Assembly (NCBI GenBank): GCA_024643305.1
Contig: JAHENE010000047.1
Coordinates: 1 to 10,757 of the forward strand
DNA length: 10,757 nucleotides
Reading direction: 5' to 3'
DNA from: Thiobacillaceae bacterium
Lineage (GTDB): Bacteria; Pseudomonadota; Gammaproteobacteria; Burkholderiales; Thiobacillaceae
The translations under genes and the position numbers were made by a program. Positions 6,999-10,757 of the stretch are shown one piece after another; position 1 is the first letter of the stretch; each line of letters starts with the position of its first letter. The notes beneath the pieces are model-generated. The model was not told the origin of the DNA. It saw only the letters and a program-made list of their open reading frames with translations, and did not search any database.

Positions 6999-7968
6999 AA
7001 TCATCGCCGCCGAAGGCAATGCTGAAACGATTGCAGCGATCGCCGAGCAGAACGAAGTTCAGGATTACCGGGCTGGCCTCAAGGACGATGCCGGCAGGCA
7101 GGTAATGCGCATGTATGTCACGGACGACACGGTACAGGCGGTGCTGGATTCGTTGCAGAACGTATTGAGCGCGCAACCGGATATCCACATCAATGTCATC
7201 CCGGTGGAAATTTCACTGCCCCTGCCACCTGAACCAGAGCGCAAGAAGGAAGACGAAGCCGTCGCCGCGCGCGAAGCGCTGTACGACGAAGTGGAAAAAA
7301 GCTCGCGGCTCGACTTGAATTACATCGTGCTGGTCGTGCTCTCGACAGTTGTAGCAGCCATCGGCCTCATCGAGAACAACGTCGCAGTTGTCATTGGCGC
7401 CATGGTCATCGCGCCACTCCTCGGTCCTAATCTGGCGTTTGGCCTGGGCACTGCGCTGGGTGACTTTGGGTTGATGCGAAGCTCGCTCAAAACGCTTGCA
7501 GCAGGCATTAGCCTTTCTCTGGTGCTCTCTTTCGTCATCGGCCTGCTTTGGCCGTTTACCCAATTGAGCAGCGAACTGTTTTCCCGTACGAATGTCGGCC
7601 TGGATTCAATCGCCCTGGCGCTCGCGTCCGGTTCGGCAGCCGCACTATCCCTGACCACACGTTTGTCCAGCGTACTGGTCGGTGTGATGGTGGCCGTTGC
7701 ACTTCTGCCCCCTGCCGTCACGCTTGGCCTAGTGGCTGGCCACGGCCAATTTCAACTGGCAGTTGGCGCTGCCTTGCTGCTCATCGTCAACATTGTGAGC
7801 ATAAATCTTTCCTGCAAGGTTGTGTTCCTCGTCAAAGGCATTGCGCCGCGCACGTGGTGGGAAAAGGAAAAAGCCAAGCGTGCGGGAAGAAACTACATCG
7901 CAGCATGGCTTTTAACGCTGGTGTTTCTAGCCCTGGCGATCTATGTCCGAAACCTGCTGGCAGGTTAG
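6985..7968 (+). CDS. DUF389 / TIGR00341 family membrane protein
   Basis: This 327-residue protein has an N-terminal soluble ACT-like domain (about 1-80, starting [15 protein letters not shown]) followed by a charged linker rich in Pro, Glu and Lys (80-108). About seven membrane segments follow: near 112-130, 133-155, 170-190, 206-222, 229-250, 257-280 and 304-323. The core signature [19 protein letters not shown] (131-149) and [11 protein letters not shown] (239-249) identify DUF389. Function is unknown for the family. The TTG start at 6985 is chosen because homologues begin with the same MKLIE-type sequence; a purine-rich GAGGGGG lies about 10 bases upstream. It overlaps the transporter gene by 14 bases, so the two are translationally coupled. 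A role beside a metal exporter suggests ion handling, but this is inference. No clear terminator follows. Confidence 0.9.
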   Translation: MKLIEIIAAEGNAETIAAIAEQNEVQDYRAGLKDDAGRQVMRMYVTDDTVQAVLDSLQNVLSAQPDIHINVIPVEISLPLPPEPERKKEDEAVAAREALYDEVEKSSRLDLNYIVLVVLSTVVAAIGLIENNVAVVIGAMVIAPLLGPNLAFGLGTALGDFGLMRSSLKTLAAGISLSLVLSFVIGLLWPFTQLSSELFSRTNVGLDSIALALASGSAAALSLTTRLSSVLVGVMVAVALLPPAVTLGLVAGHGQFQLAVGAALLLIVNIVSINLSCKVVFLVKGIAPRTWWEKEKAKRAGRNYIAAWLLTLVFLALAIYVRNLLAG

Positions 7969-8138
7969 CGAGAGCCATGGCCGAGCTGGCGTTTTGATTC
8001 AAGATGCTGAATTGACCCGAGGTGTAAACAGGCTGTTACCCATGCCCCGGCTTTACCTGTCTCCCAGACCGCTCAATCTATGGCGCCCATGTCAGCGGCA
8101 ACACGCAACGTCCGCAGTCTCGCTCAAGCTGCCTATGT
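7969..8138. other. Intergenic region between convergent genes, nothing clear
   Basis: These 170 bases separate the DUF389 gene (+) from the VOC gene (-). I see only weak short inverted repeats (for example ACAGG at 8028 with CCTGT at 8056) and no hairpin with a T tract, no RNA gene and no convincing small reading frame. Confidence 0.4.
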
Positions 8139-8780
8139 TCACTCGTAGTCAAAATCTTCGCGGTAATCATCGGGATTGATTCCCTCTGCGCGAAGCGGTT
8201 CGACCAGGCGATAGCGGGTGACCTTGGCGGATGAGGTGATATAACCCTTGATGACGAGTTCGCGTGTCACCGGGCTCTGCGCTTCCTTGGCCAGTTGTTC
8301 GATCACGCGGGTTGTCTTGCGTCGCGCCAGCATGCGGAACAGGGCCGGTACATGGAGCAGCAGGCGCTGTAGCAACTGCTCGGCGTCGGGATACCATTCG
8401 CCCTGCTTGGGCAGCTCCGGCACAAAACCCCACTCATCTTCGGTAAGTGCCCGCCACAGCACAATGGCGTGGCCATCGGGATCGCTGACGCAGGCCATCT
8501 CTTCAAGTTCCGGTGTCCGCATAGCCTCATAGCGCGAATCGCCGCCGCCGGCCAGCAGTGACTGGTAAGCCTCTTCCACATTACTGACCGAAAGGCGGAT
8601 AGAGAGCTTCGACTCAACGGCAGGCACCTGGATCAGGCGAATCGCCACACTGCCGGAATCAATATCCAGGTAACCATCGCCACGGCGGGATTCCGCAAAG
8701 CCAACAACATCGCGCCAGAAACCGGCGGCGCGTTCCAGATCCGTTACCGGCATAAGAAGATGTGTGATCCCGAAAAACAT
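8139..8780 (-). CDS. VOC-domain protein with C-terminal PCP_red-like region
   Basis: From the ATG at 8780 this is a 213-residue soluble protein. Residues 1-112 form a vicinal oxygen chelate (glyoxalase/dioxygenase-like) domain: THLLMPVTDLERAAGFWRDV at the start and DPDGHAIVLW (101-110) at the end. His7 is present at a usual metal-ligand position. The ligand Glu normally found in the final strand (I-E-L-W) is Val107 here, so metal catalysis is doubtful and a binding role is possible. Residues about 129-190 (W-x-P-D-A-E, VPALFRMLARR, VIEQLAKEA, VTRELV) resemble the PF08369 protochlorophyllide-reductase-like domain; this is recognition by pattern, not by search. The tail is acidic (DDYREDFDYE). 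The frame is open 37 codons upstream to 8891, but that stretch does not fit the VOC fold. An AGGT before 8780 is a weak ribosome-binding site. Confidence 0.82.
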   Translation of the reverse strand: MFFGITHLLMPVTDLERAAGFWRDVVGFAESRRGDGYLDIDSGSVAIRLIQVPAVESKLSIRLSVSNVEEAYQSLLAGGGDSRYEAMRTPELEEMACVSDPDGHAIVLWRALTEDEWGFVPELPKQGEWYPDAEQLLQRLLLHVPALFRMLARRKTTRVIEQLAKEAQSPVTRELVIKGYITSSAKVTRYRLVEPLRAEGINPDDYREDFDYE

Positions 8781-9043
8781 ATGATTACCTGCAAACAATG
8801 ATTGGTGAGGAATGGTAACAGCGCCAAGATGCCAGTCAAAGGATTTTGGAATCCGGACCTGCCTATGGAATGGAAAGTGTTTTTTCTCCATACCCAGACA
8901 AATACAGCGGCGCGCTCCCTGGTAATTAATATACGTACAGGTTGAATGTCCGTTCCTGAAGTGAAGAGTGCTCGCAAACTTCCGAACAGGTCTGGGCCAA
9001 GTGCCCTATTGGACGGTTTCAACGCTTCAATTTTTTGAAACCA
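8781..9043. other. Intergenic region upstream of the VOC gene and downstream of queD
   Basis: This 263-base stretch has no supported gene. On the minus strand, TATATT (complement at 8928-8933) could be a -10 box for the VOC gene with a leader of about 140 bases, but the matching -35 is poor. An inverted repeat next to the queD stop (9015-9042) is listed separately. Confidence 0.35.
9015..9042 (-). repeat. 8-bp perfect inverted repeat just after queD
   Basis: GGTTTCAA (9015-9022) and TTGAAACC (9035-9042) form a perfect stem with a 12-base loop, starting two bases after the queD stop codon in its transcript. A nested TTCAA/TTGAA pair (9026-9030 with 9035-9039) gives an alternative short hairpin. 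No T tract follows on the minus strand, so it is not a standard intrinsic terminator; a role in 3'-end formation or RNA stability is possible. Confidence 0.45.
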
Positions 9044-9400
9044 TTAGTCCCCGGTATACACGCACCCCGACTTGTGGGTTTCCTGCACGATGATTTTGCT
9101 TAGCCATGGAACCGTGGGCTTGAGTTGCTCCCATATCCAGTGGGCGAGGTTTTCCGAAGTGGGATTTTCCAATCCGGCAATGTCATTCAGATAGCGGTGA
9201 TCGAGCTTTTCATTGATCGGCGCGAAAGCTGCGTCCAGTTCGACAAAATCCATCACCCAGCCGGTAACGGGATCAAGCGGGCCGTTGACAAATACCTGCA
9301 CCTGAAATGAATGGCCATGCAATCTGGCGCAGGGATGAGAATGTGGAAGGCTGGGCAGTTTGCGTGCAGCCTCAATGTAGTAGATGTTGAAAATTTCCAT
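9044..9400 (-). CDS. queD: 6-carboxytetrahydropterin synthase QueD
   Basis: QueD turns 7,8-dihydroneopterin triphosphate into 6-carboxy-tetrahydropterin, the second step towards the queuosine precursor preQ0. At 118 residues it matches the E. coli enzyme along its whole length: HPCARLHGHSF (22-32) with catalytic Cys24 and zinc ligands His28 and His30, GWVMDF (47-52), the LDHRYLND motif with Asp67 and His68, ENPTSE (78-83), and the substrate-binding Glu107 in VQET. The first zinc ligand, normally His in a sequence like E-A-A-H-R-L-P, is Arg13 here (E-A-A-R-K-L-P; codon CGC, one base from CAC). His20 or His22 might compensate. The ATG immediately follows the stop of the zinc-ribbon gene (TAA-ATG), with GGAAAG as ribosome-binding site, so the pair is an operon. 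Other queuosine genes are not in the window. Confidence 0.93.
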   Translation of the reverse strand: MEIFNIYYIEAARKLPSLPHSHPCARLHGHSFQVQVFVNGPLDPVTGWVMDFVELDAAFAPINEKLDHRYLNDIAGLENPTSENLAHWIWEQLKPTVPWLSKIIVQETHKSGCVYTGD

Positions 9401-9760
9401 TTAATTCTTTCCAAACAATTCATCCAGTGCATCTCGGGCACTGGATGGTGCATTTGTTGTCGTTGCCTCGCCGAACAGCGCGTCGAGATTGGCTTTCGCC
9501 CTGTTTGCGGATGAACTGTCGACGGGAACATAGGCCTTGGGGCTAGGTTTGAAATAGCCACAAAAATTGGCCCGGTCTTTCTCCTTGACCTCGTCGGCCA
9601 CAGGCTCGCGGCATTGCTTGGCCATCTTGGGGTCGTAAAACTCACAAAACCTGCAAACATAAAGTTGCACACGGCAGGCAGGACACTCATCCCGCCGTTC
9701 GATGGGCAGGGTCAGTTCAGCCAGTGAGGCGCCACAGCGCCAGCAATTCAGTTCTTCCAT
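9401..9760 (-). CDS. Zinc-ribbon protein of unknown function
   Basis: This 119-residue protein carries eight cysteines in its first 67 residues: C6-x2-C9, C26-x2-C29, C36-x2-C39, C50 and C67. The pattern (NCWRCG, ECPACR, VCRFCEFYDP, QCREP, KDRANFCGYF) predicts one or two zinc-binding sites. It recalls uncharacterised zinc-ribbon proteins of beta/gammaproteobacteria, but I know no function. The C-terminal third is low in structure and contains two copies of a short motif, LDALFG (92-97) and LDELFG (112-117, at the end), possibly a docking sequence. The ATG is supported because the first Cys pair follows at once. queD starts directly after its stop codon. It diverges from the next plus-strand gene with only 23 bases between starts. 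Confidence 0.82.
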   Translation of the reverse strand: MEELNCWRCGASLAELTLPIERRDECPACRVQLYVCRFCEFYDPKMAKQCREPVADEVKEKDRANFCGYFKPSPKAYVPVDSSSANRAKANLDALFGEATTTNAPSSARDALDELFGKN

Positions 9761-9783
9761 GGCGCTATGTTACGCTCATCGCC

Positions 9784-10434
9784 ATGCAGGATTCACATCT
9801 TATTGACCTCGATATTGGCGGATGGGCCTGGGAATTTTTGCGCCGCAATCCTCAATACCAAACCGATTACCACGAGTTTGTTTCGGTCTGGCAGTCGCTA
9901 GAATCGGATTATGGCGCTCCGCCCAATCGGGATTTTAACCGCTGGACAAATGACCCGCGCGCCACTCGTCCGGCCTGGGATCCCAGCCGCACCACGGGAG
10001 CAACTTGTACGACCGACGATGAGGAACGCCAGCTGATCGAATGCTGGATGGGGGCGAAATGGGGCTTTTACCAGTTTCCGCAAAACCCTTCCCTGCCCGC
10101 ATGGGAGCTGGAATCGCCCATCAACTGGCGTCCTGCGCCTGGGTTTCGGCTTGACCGGCCTGCAAAGTCTCCGGCCGATATCCAACTCAGCTTCGACCTT
10201 GCCCTGCCCCTGCCTGCGCAACTGGAGGCGGCCAAGAGCTATCTGATCAGCAAGCAGGCAGCGCTGCGAAGACAGGGAGAAGCTGCGCCGCACACCCTTG
10301 AAAATCGGCGCGAGCACTGGGCCGGCCTGCTGGCCATGCTTGACACGGAAACCGGCGGACTCCTTAGCGAAGCTCGCTGGATGACGGTACAGGGCTACCG
10401 CGAAATTCTGCGTCTACTTCCCAAAAACATCTGA
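9784..10434 (+). CDS. DUF6499-like 'transcriptional regulator domain' protein
   Basis: This 216-residue soluble protein has near its N-terminus the pattern WAWEFLRRNPQYQTDY (14-29), which I associate with the DUF6499/PF20109 'transcriptional regulator domain' proteins. A Trp-rich middle follows (WGFYQFPQNP at 93-102 and INWRPAPGF at 113-121), then an LPLPAQLEAAKSYL segment (141-154) and a C-terminal helix ending in GYREILRLLP. The family annotation does not prove DNA binding; no classical helix-turn-helix is obvious. The ATG at 9784 is preferred over an in-frame upstream ATG at 9724, which lies inside the divergent zinc-ribbon gene; no clear ribosome-binding site precedes it. Related genes are known in integrative elements, but nothing mobile is nearby. 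The family call is tentative. Confidence 0.75.
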   Translation: MQDSHLIDLDIGGWAWEFLRRNPQYQTDYHEFVSVWQSLESDYGAPPNRDFNRWTNDPRATRPAWDPSRTTGATCTTDDEERQLIECWMGAKWGFYQFPQNPSLPAWELESPINWRPAPGFRLDRPAKSPADIQLSFDLALPLPAQLEAAKSYLISKQAALRRQGEAAPHTLENRREHWAGLLAMLDTETGGLLSEARWMTVQGYREILRLLPKNI

Positions 10435-10446
10435 ACTTTCAGGGGC

Positions 10447-10452
10447 TACAAT
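10447..10452 (+). promoter_or_regulatory. Possible -10 box for the AIM24-family gene
   Basis: TACAAT matches five of six bases of the sigma-70 -10 box and lies 40 bases before the next ATG, just after the stop of the preceding gene. No good -35 box stands at the right distance. A 13-base sequence also present upstream of the PfpI-type gene (CTGAACTTTCAGG, 10431-10443) overlaps the -35/-10 spacer region. Confidence 0.3.
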
Positions 10453-10491
10453 CCTTCTTATCAGTGTTTGTTAAATTTGATTGGAAAAAAC

Positions 10492-10757
10492 ATGGCAATG
10501 GATGTGGTGGATTATGAGATTTTCGGTGAGGACATGCAGTATGTGGAAGTGGAGCTCGACCCCAGTGAGGCTGCAATCGGCGAAGCCGGGGCCATGATGT
10601 ATATGGACCCCGATATCGACATGGACACGATCTTCGGCGATGGCTCTGCCCAGCAAAGCGGGATATTCGGCAAACTGGTGGGAGCCGGAAAGCGTCTGCT
10701 GACGGGTGAATCCCTGTTTACCACCGTGTTCCAGAACAAAGGCCACGGCAAGCGCCG
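10492..10757 (+). CDS. TIGR00266 / AIM24 family protein (3' end outside window)
   Basis: An open frame runs from the ATG to the end of the window without a stop (88 codons plus two bases). It reads MAMDVVDYEIFGEDMQYVEV, then LDPSEAAIGEAGAMMYMDPD (about 23-42), then a Gly/Ser-rich stretch with GIFGKLVGAGKRLLTGES (58-75) and LFTTVFQN. This order is characteristic of the TIGR00266/AIM24 (formerly DUF124) family, beta-sandwich proteins related to the TRAP-like fold whose bacterial role is not known. A GGAAAA sequence 5 bases before the ATG is a modest ribosome-binding site; a second ATG two codons on is an alternative start. The gene follows the DUF6499-like gene by 57 bases and may have its own promoter. 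Confidence 0.88.
   Translation, partial: MAMDVVDYEIFGEDMQYVEVELDPSEAAIGEAGAMMYMDPDIDMDTIFGDGSAQQSGIFGKLVGAGKRLLTGESLFTTVFQNKGHGKR

Noticed and set aside
7970..7996. Possible terminator after the DUF389 gene (GCCA...TGGC followed by TTTT)
   Set aside because: The stem is only four base pairs with a large loop; not convincing.
8781..8891. 37-codon N-terminal extension of the VOC protein
   Set aside because: The VOC fold starts at the MFFGITHLL sequence; the upstream residues do not fit and the upstream ATG has no ribosome-binding site.
1..10757. Mobile element, CRISPR array, tRNA or defence island
   Set aside because: I found no transposase or integrase, no regularly spaced repeats, no tRNA-like cloverleaf, and no toxin-antitoxin or defence domains.

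Overview
The window looks like ordinary chromosomal DNA of a Gram-negative proteobacterium. Its moderately high GC content, dense packing, E. coli-like SelO and QueD, an outer-membrane-type lipoprotein and uncharacterised families I associate with beta/gammaproteobacteria all fit. A chemolithotrophic or methylotrophic betaproteobacterium (Nitrosomonadales-like) is a guess from gene content. I saw no phage genes, transposase, CRISPR array, tRNA or rRNA.

Layout, left to right. (1) moaA (+) for molybdenum cofactor synthesis runs head-on into a transaldolase gene (-), with one base between their stop codons. The transaldolase lies downstream of a DoxX-family membrane protein gene on the same strand. 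(2) A 176-bp divergent region with a perfect 14-bp palindrome separates doxX from a four-gene plus-strand cluster: selO (protein AMPylase), a lipoprotein of unknown function starting one base inside the selO stop codon, a small FKBP prolyl isomerase, and a 114-residue Cys-containing protein of unknown function. The last gene contains a perfect terminator-like hairpin with a U tract inside its reading frame. (3) A minus-strand DJ-1/PfpI gene abuts that cluster end to end. (4) Divergent from it, a VIT1/CCC1-type Fe/Mn transporter gene overlaps a DUF389/TIGR00341 membrane-protein gene that begins with TTG. (5) On the minus strand lie a VOC-domain protein with a C-terminal segment resembling the protochlorophyllide-reductase-like (PCP_red) fold, and a tightly joined pair: an eight-cysteine zinc-ribbon protein followed by queD. 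This QueD has Arg where the first zinc-ligand His is expected. (6) Only 23 bp away, a plus-strand gene resembling the DUF6499 'transcriptional regulator domain' family diverges from the zinc-ribbon gene. The window ends inside a TIGR00266/AIM24-family gene.

The most coherent functional groupings are the selO cluster (protein AMPylation, envelope lipoprotein, prolyl isomerase), the metal-transporter/DUF389 pair, and the zinc-ribbon/queD pair. I see no clear-cut new defence or biosynthetic system. The best leads are the in-gene terminator-like hairpin, the substituted zinc ligand in QueD with its partner zinc-ribbon protein, and the VOC-PCP_red-like fusion.
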